Shown: positions 1-8,765 of the stretch, piece after piece | How positions within the stretch are numbered: position 1 is the stretch's first letter | How the letters are laid out: each line of letters opens with the position of its first letter | NCBI RefSeq assembly: GCF_023078375.1 | Contig: NZ_CP095555.1 | Span: 248,001-312,000, forward strand | From: Roseomonas gilardii subsp. gilardii | Lineage (GTDB): Bacteria > Pseudomonadota > Alphaproteobacteria > Acetobacterales > Acetobacteraceae | Reading direction: 5' to 3' | DNA length: 64,000 bases | Translations under genes and position numbers: made by a program | Notes under the pieces: model-generated | Database searches by the model: none | Seen by the model: the letters and a program-made list of their open reading frames with translations, nothing else | What the model was told of the DNA's origin: nothing

Positions 1-2
1 TC

Positions 3-1229
3 ACAGCGTCCACGGCAGCGGAGCCCTACCGCTCGACCCTGATGGTCCCGCAGTTCCGCACCGAGGCAATCCTGCGGGAGCGCCTCGCCGAGTTCGGCAT
101 CGCTCCCGAATACGGCTGCGAACTCCTCGGCTTCGAGCAGAGTGCGGACAGGGTCTCGGTCCGCATCGCCGGTCCGAACGGCCCGGAAACGACCTGCTGC
201 CGCTACCTCGTGGGCGGGGACGGTGGCCGTTCGACCGTCCGCCGCCTCCTCGGCATCGGCTTCCCGGGCGAAACCCTGGGCGTGCGCGCCGTGGTGGCGG
301 ACCTGGTGCTGGGCGGCCTTTCACGCGACGCTTGGCACCGCTTCAACGCCGATGACCGGGGCTCACAGGTTCTGCTCTGTCCACTCCCGGGCACCGACCT
401 GTTCCAGTTGCAGGCCCCGATCGCGCAGGAGGGCGACCCTGACCTGTCCACGGCCGGCGTCCAGGCCTTCCTCGACGCCCGGGTGCCGGATCGCGGCCTG
501 CGCGTCCACGGCGTTGCCTGGGCCTCTGCCTACAGCATGAGCTCCCGTCTGGCCCACAGCTACCGCCGCGGCCGCGTTCTCCTGATGGGCGATGCTGCTC
601 ACGTGCACCCGCCCACCGGGGGGCAGGGGCTGAACACCTCCGTGCAGGACGCCTACAATCTTGGATGGAAGCTCGGTGCGGTTCTCGAGGGCGCGCCGGA
701 CACCCTGCTGGACAGCTACGAGGCGGAGCGCCGCCCCATCGCCGCGTCGGTTCTCGGTCTTTCCACCTCCCTGCTGCAGGCGGCGAAGCAGGGGTCCATG
801 CATCGTGGGCGGGAAGTGCACCAACTCGACCTCGGCTACACTGGATCGCCTCTGTCGCTGCCGGACTTCTCCGGCGGCAAGGCCGGGCCGCAGGCCGGTG
901 ACCGCGCCCCGGATGCTCCCTTGCGTGGCGCGGGCGGGCAGCCACGTCGCCTCTTCGACCTGTTCCGGGGCCCGCACTGGACCTTGCTCGTGCACAGCGA
1001 CACCGCGCCCCTGCCGCCGGCCAGCCCCAGGATGCGCATCCACCGCGTTGGTCCCGGTGGTGAGTTCCACGATCCGGACGGCCACCTGGCTTCCGCCTAT
1101 GCCCTCGCCGAGGGAGACATGCTCCTGGTCCGGCCGGACGGCTACGTCGGCGCGCGTGTTTCCGCCGCCGATGCCGCGCGGCTTACCGACTATCTCGCCG
1201 CTCTGCGGCTCCACGTGCGCGAGGCTTGA
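3..1229 (+). CDS. FAD-dependent aromatic-ring monooxygenase, 5' end missing
   Basis: This is the C-terminal part of a flavoprotein hydroxylase of the FAD_binding_3 / PheA-TfdB type. The reading frame is open from base 3, before the first internal ATG at 42, and the residues there (ending STLMVPQFRTE) match the family, so the true start lies outside the window. Visible motifs are GGDGGRS, the DG-type NADPH/FAD motif, and GDAAHVHPPTGGQGLN, the GD motif that binds the FAD ribityl and pyrophosphate. A thioredoxin-like C-terminal domain follows. Such enzymes hydroxylate phenols or polyketide-like aromatics with NAD(P)H and O2. The substrate cannot be told. About 250 bases without a gene follow. 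Confidence 0.85.
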   Translation, partial: TASTAAEPYRSTLMVPQFRTEAILRERLAEFGIAPEYGCELLGFEQSADRVSVRIAGPNGPETTCCRYLVGGDGGRSTVRRLLGIGFPGETLGVRAVVADLVLGGLSRDAWHRFNADDRGSQVLLCPLPGTDLFQLQAPIAQEGDPDLSTAGVQAFLDARVPDRGLRVHGVAWASAYSMSSRLAHSYRRGRVLLMGDAAHVHPPTGGQGLNTSVQDAYNLGWKLGAVLEGAPDTLLDSYEAERRPIAASVLGLSTSLLQAAKQGSMHRGREVHQLDLGYTGSPLSLPDFSGGKAGPQAGDRAPDAPLRGAGGQPRRLFDLFRGPHWTLLVHSDTAPLPPASPRMRIHRVGPGGEFHDPDGHLASAYALAEGDMLLVRPDGYVGARVSAADAARLTDYLAALRLHVREA

Positions 1230-1426
1230 GCCCGAAATCACGGGTTGCGCCTTCCAGGCGGTGCTGCACAACCTGGACGAGCTGGGAAATACGATCGAAC
1301 CGGAGATGGTAAACCGGGATCTGACCGCAATGAATGCCGCATCCGGCACCGGCGTAAGCCTGACGGTTTGAAATAGATTCGTATTCAGATCGATTTCAGT
1401 GGAGGTGCAATGGGGCTGCAACCTCT

Positions 1427-1466
1427 TTGAATGCATACAATCAAGAGCTACAATACCATATTGTAG
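1427..1466. promoter_or_regulatory. Probable MocR operator, upstream site
   Basis: Just upstream of the MocR gene lies the 14-mer ttgaatgcatacaa (1427-1440). It is followed by an inverted repeat ctacaat-N5-attgtag (1448-1466) whose centre contains ATACCA, the hexamer reported for GabR-type MocR sites. The same 14-mer recurs after the gene at 2909-2922. Such AT-rich sequence is rare in this window. Seen: the repeats. Inferred: binding by the adjacent regulator. Confidence 0.6.
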
Positions 1467-1483
1467 GTGAATGAGGTTCAGGC

Positions 1484-2896
1484 GTGTCCCGCTCCATTGA
1501 CGATCTGACCTGGACGCCCGCCATCGATCGGTCCGCAGGGCCCCTGTACCGGTCCATCGCGGATGCCCTGGATGCGGACATCCGGGCCGGGCGCATCGCG
1601 GAAGGTGTTCGCCTGCCGCCCCAGCGACTGCTCGCCGAGAGACTGGGCATCGACTTCACCACCGTGACACGCGCCTATGCCGAGGCGGCCCGGCGCGGCC
1701 TGGTGGAGGGGCGGGTGGGCCAGGGCACCTTCGTGCGCCTCCATCGCGCCACCCGGCCGGCCGGGATGGAGGCCGAGCCCCGGCAGGCGGCCCCTTCCGT
1801 CGATCTTCGGATGAACGCGCCGCCCTTGCCGGGGGAACAAGGCCTGCAGGACGGTCTACGGCACGATATCCTTGCCTTCGCCGCGGGCTTGGACCTGGAT
1901 CTCCTGCTTCGCTATCAACAGGTCGGGGGCAGCCCGGCGGACCGTCAGGCAGGGGCTGACTGGCTGCGGGGGCGTCTGGCCGTGCCTGCCGAGCGGGTGC
2001 TGGTCTGCGCAGGTGCGCAAGGGGCCCTGCTCGCTTTGCTGAGCGTGTTGTGCGAACCCGGCGACCTGGTGTGCTGCGAGGCGCTGACCTATCCGGGCTT
2101 CCGCAGCCTGGCGGCCCATCTGCGGCTGCGGCTCGCCCCGGTGGCCATGGATGGCGATGGCCTGCTGCCCGATGCCTTCGAGGAGGCCTGCCGGAACCAT
2201 CGCCCCAAGGCGCTGTACTGCACCCCGACCTTGCACAATCCCACCACGGCAACCCTGCCACTGGAAAGGCGCGAGGCGCTGGTGGACATCGCCCGCCGAC
2301 ATGGCGTGCCCATCATCGAGGACGACGCCTATGGTGCCCTGGCACCCGATGGGCCGCCGCCCCTGGCGGCCCTGGCGCCGGAGATCGTCTTCCATGTCTC
2401 CGGCCTGGCCAAGCCCGTCTCGCCCGCCCTGCGGATCGCCTATCTCGCCGTGGCCGAACCCCGCCAGCGATCACGGCTCGCCGCGGCCGTACGGGCGACG
2501 ACGGGGATGGCCTCGCCGCTGACCGCGGCCCTGGCAACGCATTGGATCGGCAGCGGCATGGCCGCCGGGATCGTCACCAGCATCAGGCGGGAAACCGCCG
2601 CGCGGCACGCGATCGCCACGGAGACGTTGCCGGTGGAGCTCCTCACAGCCAATCCCGCGGCCTTCCACCTGTGGTTGCGCATGCCCGGGGAGTGGACCCG
2701 GGGCGAGTTCATCGCGCGCCTGCGGCCGGCGGATATCGGCATTGTCGGCAGTGATGCCTTCGCTGTCTCGGCGCCGCCCGAGGCGGTCCGCATCGCGCTC
2801 GGCACCGCGAGGGACAGGCAGGGCCTGCGCGATGCATTGCGGCTCGTGGCCGACCTTCTGGCCGAGGCGCCTGCCATGTCCTCCCTCGTTGTATGA
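1484..2896 (+). CDS. MocR/GabR-type regulator (GntR winged helix + aminotransferase-like domain)
   Basis: The 470-residue protein joins an N-terminal GntR winged helix (about 15-85; PPQRLLAERLGIDFTTVTRAY) to a fold-type I aminotransferase-like domain. PLP-binding residues are present: Asn in TLHNPTT (about 262), Asp in IIEDDAY (about 280) and the likely Schiff-base lysine in SGLAKPVSPALR (about 310). MocR proteins use PLP or PLP adducts as effectors and usually control neighbouring genes. The start is GTG at 1484. Identical operator-like 14-mers sit before this gene and before the downstream oxidase operon, which suggests that it controls both. The effector is unknown. Confidence 0.9.
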   Translation: MSRSIDDLTWTPAIDRSAGPLYRSIADALDADIRAGRIAEGVRLPPQRLLAERLGIDFTTVTRAYAEAARRGLVEGRVGQGTFVRLHRATRPAGMEAEPRQAAPSVDLRMNAPPLPGEQGLQDGLRHDILAFAAGLDLDLLLRYQQVGGSPADRQAGADWLRGRLAVPAERVLVCAGAQGALLALLSVLCEPGDLVCCEALTYPGFRSLAAHLRLRLAPVAMDGDGLLPDAFEEACRNHRPKALYCTPTLHNPTTATLPLERREALVDIARRHGVPIIEDDAYGALAPDGPPPLAALAPEIVFHVSGLAKPVSPALRIAYLAVAEPRQRSRLAAAVRATTGMASPLTAALATHWIGSGMAAGIVTSIRRETAARHAIATETLPVELLTANPAAFHLWLRMPGEWTRGEFIARLRPADIGIVGSDAFAVSAPPEAVRIALGTARDRQGLRDALRLVADLLAEAPAMSSLVV

Positions 2897-2951
2897 ATTT
2901 CACTCTTATTGAATGCATACAACTTGACACGAATGGGCACATATATACATA
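2889..2951 (+). promoter_or_regulatory. Promoter with MocR-type operator for the DUF983/cio operon
   Basis: The MocR stop codon overlaps the start of an inverted repeat, ttgtat (2889-2894) and atacaa (2917-2922). Its right half belongs to the repeated 14-mer ttgaatgcatacaa (2909-2922). A perfect -35 hexamer TTGACA follows at 2924-2929, with a -10-like TACATA at 2946-2951 after a 16-base spacer. The operator abuts the -35 box, a position suited to activation. The promoter is inferred from sequence only. Confidence 0.55.
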
Positions 2952-3006
2952 CACATCGAAATTGCATGCAGGCATTGCCCGGCAATGCCATCCAAAGGAA
3001 TGCGCG

Positions 3007-3441
3007 ATGTCATCCGACCCGGAGTGGCCGCCTCTCCCCCCTGTACGTACCGGCCTGAAAGGCCGCTGTCCGCGTTGTGGCCAGGGGCACCTGTTCAGCG
3101 GCTTCCTCAAGCTGCGGTCCCAGTGCGAAGTGTGCGGCCTGGACTACTCCTACGCGGACCCGGCGGATGGACCGGCTTTCTTCGTCATCTGCTTCGCCTG
3201 CATTCCCAGCGTCGTCCTGGCGCTCTGGATCGAGGCCCGCTTCGCACCGCCCGGCTGGGTCCACCTCGTCACGACACTGCCGTTCATGCTGCTGACCTGC
3301 ATCCCGCCCCTCCGCCCCCTGAAAGGCTGGCTGGTCGCCAGCCAGTTCTTCTTCAAGGCCGAGGAAGCGCGCTTCCACATGGCCGCGCCGGTGGAGCGGT
3401 TCGCTGCCGCGCACGAAGGCGCCGACCAGCGCCCGATCTGA
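3007..3441 (+). CDS. DUF983 family zinc-ribbon membrane protein
   Basis: The 144-residue protein starts with a zinc-ribbon-like segment, CPRCGQG followed by CEVCGLDY (about residues 20-42). Two hydrophobic helices follow (about 58-80 and 85-105). This is the DUF983 pattern, often found near terminal oxidases; its function is not established. The ATG at 3007 was preferred to an upstream in-frame start at 2893 because AAGGAA lies six bases before it and the extra N-terminus would cover the promoter. It is the first gene of the oxidase operon. Confidence 0.85.
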   Translation: MSSDPEWPPLPPVRTGLKGRCPRCGQGHLFSGFLKLRSQCEVCGLDYSYADPADGPAFFVICFACIPSVVLALWIEARFAPPGWVHLVTTLPFMLLTCIPPLRPLKGWLVASQFFFKAEEARFHMAAPVERFAAAHEGADQRPI

Positions 3442-3466
3442 CCCTCACCGGGCAGCGGAGATTCTC

Positions 3467-4894
3467 ATGCTTGGCTTGGATGCGCTGATACTGGCCCGGA
3501 TCCAGTTCGGCTTCACCGTGTCGTTCCACATCATCTTCCCGGCGATCACGATCGGACTGGCCAGCTACCTGCTGGTGCTGGAAGGGATGTGGCTGTGGCA
3601 GCGGAAGCCCGTCTATCGGGATCTCTACCACTTCTGGTCCAAGATCTTCGCCGTGAACTTCGCCATGGGTGTCGTTTCCGGCCTCGTCATGGCCTACCAG
3701 TTCGGGACGAACTGGAGCCACTTCTCCGCCTTCGCCGGCAGCATCACCGGACCGCTGCTGGCCTATGAGGTGCTGACTGCCTTCTTTCTGGAGGCCGGCT
3801 TTCTCGGAGTCATGCTGTTCGGCTGGAACCGTGTCGGCCCGGGGCTGCACGTCTTCGCCACTGCCATGGTCGCGCTGGGCACGTTGATCTCGGCCACCTG
3901 GATCCTGGCTTCCAACAGCTGGATGCAGACCCCGCAGGGTTTCGAGATCGCCGATGGGCGCGTGATTCCGGTCGATTGGCTGAAGATCGTCTTCAATCCC
4001 TCCTTTCCCTACCGGCTGGCGCATATGACGATCGGCGCCTTCCTCTCGACGGCCCTCTTCGTCGGCGCATCCGGCGCCTGGCACCTGCTGCGGGGCAACG
4101 ACACGCCTGCGGTGCGCAAGATGCTGTCGATGGCGATGGGGATGCTGCTCGTGGTGGCGCCCTTGCAGATCGTGGTGGGCGACCTGCATGGCCTGAACAC
4201 GGTCGAGCATCAGCCCGCCAAGATCGCCGCCATCGAGGGACACTGGGAGAACGAGCCGGGTGCCGGCGTTCCGCTGATCCTGTTCGGCCTGCCGGACATG
4301 TCGGCCGAAACCACGCGCTACGCTGTGGAAATCCCACGCCTTGGCGGGCTCATCCTGACGCATAGCTGGAACGGACAGTTCCAGGGCCTCAAGGAATTCG
4401 CTCCGGAGGACCGTCCGAACTCCACCGTCGTGTTCTGGAGCTTCCGCGTCATGGTCGGCCTCGGCCTGCTCATGCTCCTTCTGGGGCTCTGGGCGGCCTT
4501 GGCACGCTGGCGTGGGCGGCTCTACACCAGCAGGCCCATGCTGCGCCTCGCGGTGCTGATGGGGCCATCGGGACTGGTCGCCATCCTGGCCGGATGGTTC
4601 ACGACCGAGATCGGCCGTCAGCCATGGGTCGTCTATGGGGTGATGCGCACGGCACATGCCGTTTCCAGCCATTCAGCCCTGACGCTGTCCGTCACGCTGA
4701 TCCTGTTCGTCGTCATGTACATGGCGGTCTTCGGCACCGGTGTCAGCTACATGTTGAAGTTGATCGGCAGAGGCCCCCATCCGCATGAGGAGGCGGCCGG
4801 AACCGACCATGGCGAAGGCCAGAGCCTGCGTCCATCACGGCCGCTCTCGGCCGCGCCGGACAGTATCGATCCCGCGCTGGCGGGTGGGGAGTAG
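3467..4894 (+). CDS. cioA: Cytochrome bd-type quinol oxidase subunit I, CioA-like
   Basis: This integral membrane subunit oxidises quinol and reduces O2 at hemes b558, b595 and d. Haem-related residues at the expected places include His21 (SFHIIFP), Glu101 and Glu109 (YEVLTAFFLEAGF) and His186 (RLAHMTIG). GRQPWVVYGVMRT is present near residue 385. The protein has 475 residues, shorter than E. coli CydA (about 520), and lacks the long Q-loop insertion. That is the mark of the cyanide-insensitive CioA branch. Subunit II follows after five bases and a DUF2474 peptide completes the set. Confidence 0.95.
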   Translation: MLGLDALILARIQFGFTVSFHIIFPAITIGLASYLLVLEGMWLWQRKPVYRDLYHFWSKIFAVNFAMGVVSGLVMAYQFGTNWSHFSAFAGSITGPLLAYEVLTAFFLEAGFLGVMLFGWNRVGPGLHVFATAMVALGTLISATWILASNSWMQTPQGFEIADGRVIPVDWLKIVFNPSFPYRLAHMTIGAFLSTALFVGASGAWHLLRGNDTPAVRKMLSMAMGMLLVVAPLQIVVGDLHGLNTVEHQPAKIAAIEGHWENEPGAGVPLILFGLPDMSAETTRYAVEIPRLGGLILTHSWNGQFQGLKEFAPEDRPNSTVVFWSFRVMVGLGLLMLLLGLWAALARWRGRLYTSRPMLRLAVLMGPSGLVAILAGWFTTEIGRQPWVVYGVMRTAHAVSSHSALTLSVTLILFVVMYMAVFGTGVSYMLKLIGRGPHPHEEAAGTDHGEGQSLRPSRPLSAAPDSIDPALAGGE

Positions 4895-4899
4895 GGGCG

Positions 4900-5907
4900 A
4901 TGGGCATCGACCTGCCGCTGATCTGGGCCGTCATCATCGCGTTCGGCCTGATGATGTATGTCGTGATGGATGGGTTCGACCTGGGGATCGGCATCCTCTT
5001 TCCCCTCGTGCGGGACCGGACGGATCGCGACACAATGGTCAACACCGTGGCGCCGGTATGGGATGGCAACGAGACCTGGCTGGTGCTGGGCGGCGCCGGC
5101 CTCTTCGCGGCATTCCCGATGGCCTACGCGACCCTGCTCAGCGCGCTCTACCTGCCGCTGGCCCTGATGCTGGTCGGATTGATCTGGCGCGGTGTGGCCT
5201 TCGAGTTCCGCTTCAAGGCGGACGAGGCGCACCGCCCCTTCTGGGACAAGGCTTTCACCGCCGGCTCCTACCTTGCCACCTTCTGCCAGGGCGTGGCGCT
5301 CGGCGCCTTCATCGACGGCTTCGCCATGGCCGGGAACGAGTATTCCGGCGGCGTGATGGACTGGCTGACGCCATTCAGCGTCCTCACTGGTATTGGCCTG
5401 CTCGTGGCCTATGCCCTGCTCGGCAGCACATGGCTGGTGATGAAGACCGAAGGCGCGTTGCAGTCCCGCATGACGGCTCTGGCGCAGCCCATTACCTTGC
5501 TGCTGCTGGTCTTCATCCTCGTGGTCAGCCTCTGGACCCCCATCGCGCAGCCATCGATCAGGGCACGCTGGTTCACGCTGCCCGATATCGTCTTCTTCCT
5601 GCCCGTGCCGGCCCTGGTCCTGCTGACGGGCTGGCTGATCCGGCGCCTACTGCGGCAGGGAAGCCATGCCGGGCCGTTCCTGGCCGTGTTGTTCCTGTTG
5701 TTCCTGGGCTATAGCGGGCTGGCCATCAGCCTGTGGCCCAACATCATCCCTCACGGCATTTCCATCTGGCAGGCCGCGGCTCCGCCGCAATCCATGGGCT
5801 TCGCGCTCGTCGGCGCCCTCCTGATCATCCCGGTGATCCTGGCCTACACGGCGTGGTCCTATTACGTGTTTCGTGGAAAGGTGCGGGCCGGGGAGCGGTA
5901 TCACTGA
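4900..5907 (+). CDS. cioB: Cytochrome bd-type quinol oxidase subunit II, CioB-like
   Basis: The 335-residue polytopic membrane protein begins with the CydB signature (MMYVVMDGFDLGIGILFP) and has PVWDGNETWLVLGG near residue 55. About eight membrane helices are visible. It pairs with subunit I to form the oxidase core. It lies five bases after cioA and its stop overlaps the start of the DUF2474 gene (TGATG), so translation is probably coupled. Confidence 0.95.
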   Translation: MGIDLPLIWAVIIAFGLMMYVVMDGFDLGIGILFPLVRDRTDRDTMVNTVAPVWDGNETWLVLGGAGLFAAFPMAYATLLSALYLPLALMLVGLIWRGVAFEFRFKADEAHRPFWDKAFTAGSYLATFCQGVALGAFIDGFAMAGNEYSGGVMDWLTPFSVLTGIGLLVAYALLGSTWLVMKTEGALQSRMTALAQPITLLLLVFILVVSLWTPIAQPSIRARWFTLPDIVFFLPVPALVLLTGWLIRRLLRQGSHAGPFLAVLFLLFLGYSGLAISLWPNIIPHGISIWQAAAPPQSMGFALVGALLIIPVILAYTAWSYYVFRGKVRAGERYH

Positions 5908-6038
5908 TGGCCTCCACCTCCTTGTGGTTCCGTCAACTGGGATGGCTCGTGCTGATCTGGTCCGGGAGCGTCCTGGCCCTGGGTGTGGTGGCGATGGCCT
6001 TCCGGCTGCTCATGCGCCTGGCGGGGCTGACGCCCTGA
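5907..6038 (+). CDS. DUF2474 small membrane subunit of the bd-type oxidase
   Basis: This 43-residue peptide has one hydrophobic helix (about residues 12-34; LVLIWSGSVLALGVVAMAF) after the N-terminal WFRQLGW. DUF2474 peptides follow cioAB in many proteobacteria and are thought to act like CydX. The ATG overlaps the cioB stop, and its own stop overlaps the next ATG (6038). Size, position and sequence all agree. Confidence 0.85.
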   Translation: MASTSLWFRQLGWLVLIWSGSVLALGVVAMAFRLLMRLAGLTP

Positions 6039-7558
6039 TGGAGATCGAGCCGGTAATGACGCAGCGAAGCACCAGCCCGATTGCTGTTCTGCTGACCGCC
6101 TCCATAGGCTGCGCGATGACGGTGCTCGACACCAACGTCGTGGCGGTCGTTCTGCCATCGGTCGCGAGGGATCTGGGCGCGAGTTTCGCCGAGATCGAAT
6201 GGGTGATCAGCACCTATGTGTTGTGCTTCGCATCCCTGTTGCTGCCGGCCGGCGCGGTGGCCGATCGCTTCGGGCGGCGGCGCGTGTTCCTGGTCGGCAT
6301 CGGCATCTTCGCCATCACCTCGCTGTTGTGCGGCATCGCTCCATCCCCGAGGGCCCTGTATCTCGCGCGGGCTCTTCAGGGCGCTGGCGCGGCCTTCCTG
6401 CTGGCCCCGGCCCTGGCCATCATCGGGCACAGTTTCCATGGTGAGGCCGACCGGAACCGCGCCTGGGCCATCTGGGGCACGATCATGGGGATGACCATGG
6501 TCCTTTCGCCGGTCATCGGGGGCTTGATTGCGCATGTCCTCGGCTGGCGCTGGGCGTTCCATGTCAATGTGCCGATCTGCGCGCTTCTCGGCCTGGCCAC
6601 CTTCGTCCTCGTGGCCGATTCACGGGATGCCGATGCCAGGCGGATCGATCCGCTCGGAATCCTGCTCTTTGCCGCATCCATGTTCGGGGTAACCTGGGGG
6701 CTCATCACGGGCCAGTCCCATGGCTGGATCTCCGTGAGCGCCATGTCCGGCTTCATCGGGGGCGGACTGGCATTCTGTGCCTTCGTGATCGTGGAGCGCA
6801 CTCAGCTTCGCCCGATGCTCGACCTTCAGCTCTTCCTGGATCCGCGTTTCGTGGGTGCCGTATGGGCGATGTTCGCCTATGCCGCCTGTGCGCAGGTCAT
6901 GGCGTCGATACTGCCGCTGTTCTTCCAGAACGGCTTGGGGAGATCCGCGCTGGAGGCTGGATTCAGTATGCTTCCCTTCGCCCTGACGATGCTGGTGTTC
7001 CCCCATGTCGGCCGATTTCTTGGGCGCCATCTCGCTTCTCCCGGTATTCTCACCCTCGGTCTGGTCCTGGTCGGCATCGGAAACGCGGTGACAAGCTGGG
7101 GAGCACATACCGGTGCATGGCCGGCCATCATGACCGGCATGCTCGTCATAGGGAGTGGAGGCGGATTGCTGAATGGCGAGACACAGAAGGCCATCATGAG
7201 TGTCGTGCCCCACGGCCGCGCAGGCATGGCCTCCGGCATCAGCACGACGGCAAGGTTCTCCGGAATTCTCCTGGGTTTCGCGACCCTGAACGGTGTGCTG
7301 GCGACCGTCGCTCGCCGCCACCTGAATCCCACGGGCTCGGCGGCGCCATATGGTCACACGGGTGATTTTGCCGATGCCGTCGTGGCCGGGGATTTGTCGA
7401 GCGCGGTCGCCCGGTTGGCGGAACCCGTGCAGGAGATCGCCATGGCGCAGGCAAGGCATGCTTTCGCGGCAGGATTTTCTGCGGCGATGATGGTCGCCGC
7501 GGCCGTCGCGCTGGCTTCGTCGTTCGCTGTCCACATTCTCATGCGAAAGGCGAAGTAG
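6038..7558 (+). CDS. MFS drug exporter, DHA2 (EmrB/QacA) family, 14 TM
   Basis: The 506-residue permease shows the DHA2 pattern: TVLDTNVVAVVLPSVARDLGAS in helix 1, then WVISTYVLCFASLLLPAGAVADRFGRRRVF (motif A). RALQGAGAAFLLAPALAI and a run of further helices bring it to about 14 TM. Proteins of this family export drugs, dyes or metabolites in exchange for protons. ATG 6038 overlaps the previous stop; 6056 is a possible alternative. It is the last gene of the MocR-adjacent operon. Its link with the oxidase is only positional. Confidence 0.88.
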   Translation: MEIEPVMTQRSTSPIAVLLTASIGCAMTVLDTNVVAVVLPSVARDLGASFAEIEWVISTYVLCFASLLLPAGAVADRFGRRRVFLVGIGIFAITSLLCGIAPSPRALYLARALQGAGAAFLLAPALAIIGHSFHGEADRNRAWAIWGTIMGMTMVLSPVIGGLIAHVLGWRWAFHVNVPICALLGLATFVLVADSRDADARRIDPLGILLFAASMFGVTWGLITGQSHGWISVSAMSGFIGGGLAFCAFVIVERTQLRPMLDLQLFLDPRFVGAVWAMFAYAACAQVMASILPLFFQNGLGRSALEAGFSMLPFALTMLVFPHVGRFLGRHLASPGILTLGLVLVGIGNAVTSWGAHTGAWPAIMTGMLVIGSGGGLLNGETQKAIMSVVPHGRAGMASGISTTARFSGILLGFATLNGVLATVARRHLNPTGSAAPYGHTGDFADAVVAGDLSSAVARLAEPVQEIAMAQARHAFAAGFSAAMMVAAAVALASSFAVHILMRKAK

Positions 7559-7672
7559 CCGCCGATCTGCAAACCACTTCCTTGGCCATGTCGCCATTTC
7601 CGTAGCGACGGCCATGACCGAGGACATTGTCACCTCGCCATGGAATGGACTTTCCCTTCAGGAGAATCACGC

Positions 7673-8149
7673 ATGTTCCGTCCTTACGTGCTTGCCGCCC
7701 TGGCCGTCCTGCCGCTGGTTGCCTGTCGGACGGCCGATGCCGCCGATCTGCCGCGCCAACCCGTGCTCAACCTTGAGGCTGCCCGATCGGTCCTCTCGGC
7801 TGCGGAAGCCGAAGCCCGAAAGCAAGGCTGGCCGGCTGCCATCGCGATCACCGACGCAGGGGGCGCATTGCTGACCCTGGATCGCATGGACGGCGCGGGG
7901 CCTGCCGCCGCCGAGATCGCCGCAGGCAAGGCAAGAACGGCCGCCATGTTCCGCCGGCCCACCAGTGCCTTCGAGGACGCAATCAATGGCCAGCGCCCGG
8001 CGGCGATCACATCGGGTTTCGTGATGATGGCCGGTGGCATGCCGCTGATCGTGGATGGACAGGTCGTTGGCGCGATCGGTGTCTCCGCTGACTTGCCGCA
8101 ACATGATGTCGCCATCGCCGAGGTGGGCCGCGCAGCGATACCCCGTTGA
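7673..8149 (+). CDS. Secreted HbpS/GlcG family (haem-degrading domain) protein
   Basis: The 158-residue protein starts with a signal peptide whose LVAC (residues 15-18) fits a lipobox. If it is not a lipoprotein, cleavage after ADA (about 24) is possible. The mature part is a HbpS/GlcG domain: LNLEAARSVLSAAEAEARKQGW, then AITDAGGALLTLDRMDGA and VDGQVVGAIGVSA. Family members bind haem or small cofactors; their enzymatic role is unclear. AGGAGAA lies nine bases before the ATG. The stop is immediately followed by antisense gene relics. Confidence 0.85.
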   Translation: MFRPYVLAALAVLPLVACRTADAADLPRQPVLNLEAARSVLSAAEAEARKQGWPAAIAITDAGGALLTLDRMDGAGPAAAEIAAGKARTAAMFRRPTSAFEDAINGQRPAAITSGFVMMAGGMPLIVDGQVVGAIGVSADLPQHDVAIAEVGRAAIPR

Positions 8150-8154
8150 GTTTG

Positions 8155-8475
8155 AGGCGGAAGAATGCCTCCTCGGTGACCAGGAGGGCGGGCCTGGCGT
8201 GATCCAGGATGTAGGACAAGCCGTCCGCGCGCAACTTGGTGTTGATCGGGATCCAGACCAGCCCGGACATGACCAACGCATAGACCCGCGCCACGTGCTC
8301 GGGCGAGTTGCCCAGCGTCACCGCCACCCGGTCACCCCGGCGCAGCCCCTGTTTCTCGAGCGCAGCGCAGCAGGCGGAAACCATGACCGCCATATCGTCG
8401 CAGGTGTGGGGCCGGCCCTCGAACACCATCAGGGCCTGCGTGCTGCCCCAGGTCAGCCGGTGGCGGATGCAGAAT
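8155..8475 (-). pseudogene. N-terminal relic of an AMP-dependent acyl-CoA synthetase
   Basis: Read on the minus strand, about 105 codons match the N-terminal portion of fatty-acid/aryl-CoA ligases. They include ALMVFEGRPHT, LRRGDRVAVTLGNSPEHV, VWIPINTKLRADGLSYILDHA and PALLVTEEAF. No start codon and no ATP-binding P-loop, core or C-terminal domain is present. The similarity stops at about 8155, near the end of the HbpS gene. The upstream edge is joined to another relic at about 8465. It cannot make a working enzyme. Confidence 0.75.
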
Positions 8476-8660
8476 AGCGAAGCGGCGGGTGAAGTGCCCA
8501 CCGCCGGAGAAGCCGAACAAGGCGAAGCGGTCCCAGCGGCCGCCGTACTTCGCTCCCACCTCCTCCACCATGGCGAGTAGCACCCGGTCGCAGCGGATGT
8601 CGCCCTCCCGCATGTACTTGTAGCCAGAGCGTGCCTTAGTTTCCGAGCGGGCCGTGGAGG
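8464..8660 (-). pseudogene. Internal relic of an alpha/beta hydrolase
   Basis: Minus-strand codons give SGYKYMREGDIRCDRVLLAM, a short spacer, then WDRFALFGFSGGGHFTRRF and AILHP. GFSGGG is a nucleophile elbow (G-x-S-x-G) of an alpha/beta hydrolase. The segment lacks the N-terminal strand with the oxyanion loop and everything after the elbow. It is joined in a different frame to the acyl-CoA synthetase relic at about 8465, as expected after a deletion between two neighbouring genes. Confidence 0.7.
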
Positions 8661-8705
8661 CAGTACTGGAAGCAGGATAGGGCGACGGGCGTATGAAATT
8701 ACGGC

Positions 8706-8723
8706 TTGACCCCCAAAACGTTT
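8706..8723 (+). promoter_or_regulatory. LacI-type operator overlapping a promoter
   Basis: AAAACGTTT (8715-8723) has the central CG and A/T flanks typical of LacI-family operators. It lies 42 bases before the LacI start and directly after a -35-like TTGACC (8706-8711). A bound repressor would block this promoter, so the LacI gene and the operon behind it are probably autoregulated. No convincing -10 box was found. Confidence 0.5.
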
Positions 8724-8765
8724 CGGATCAGCGTTCCGGCCAAGAGGAACAAACGTCCGCAGCCC

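Noticed and set aside
7559-7672. ORF start at 7640 for the HbpS-like protein
   Set aside because: The extra 11 residues would precede a well-formed signal peptide, and the RBS AGGAGAA fits ATG 7673.
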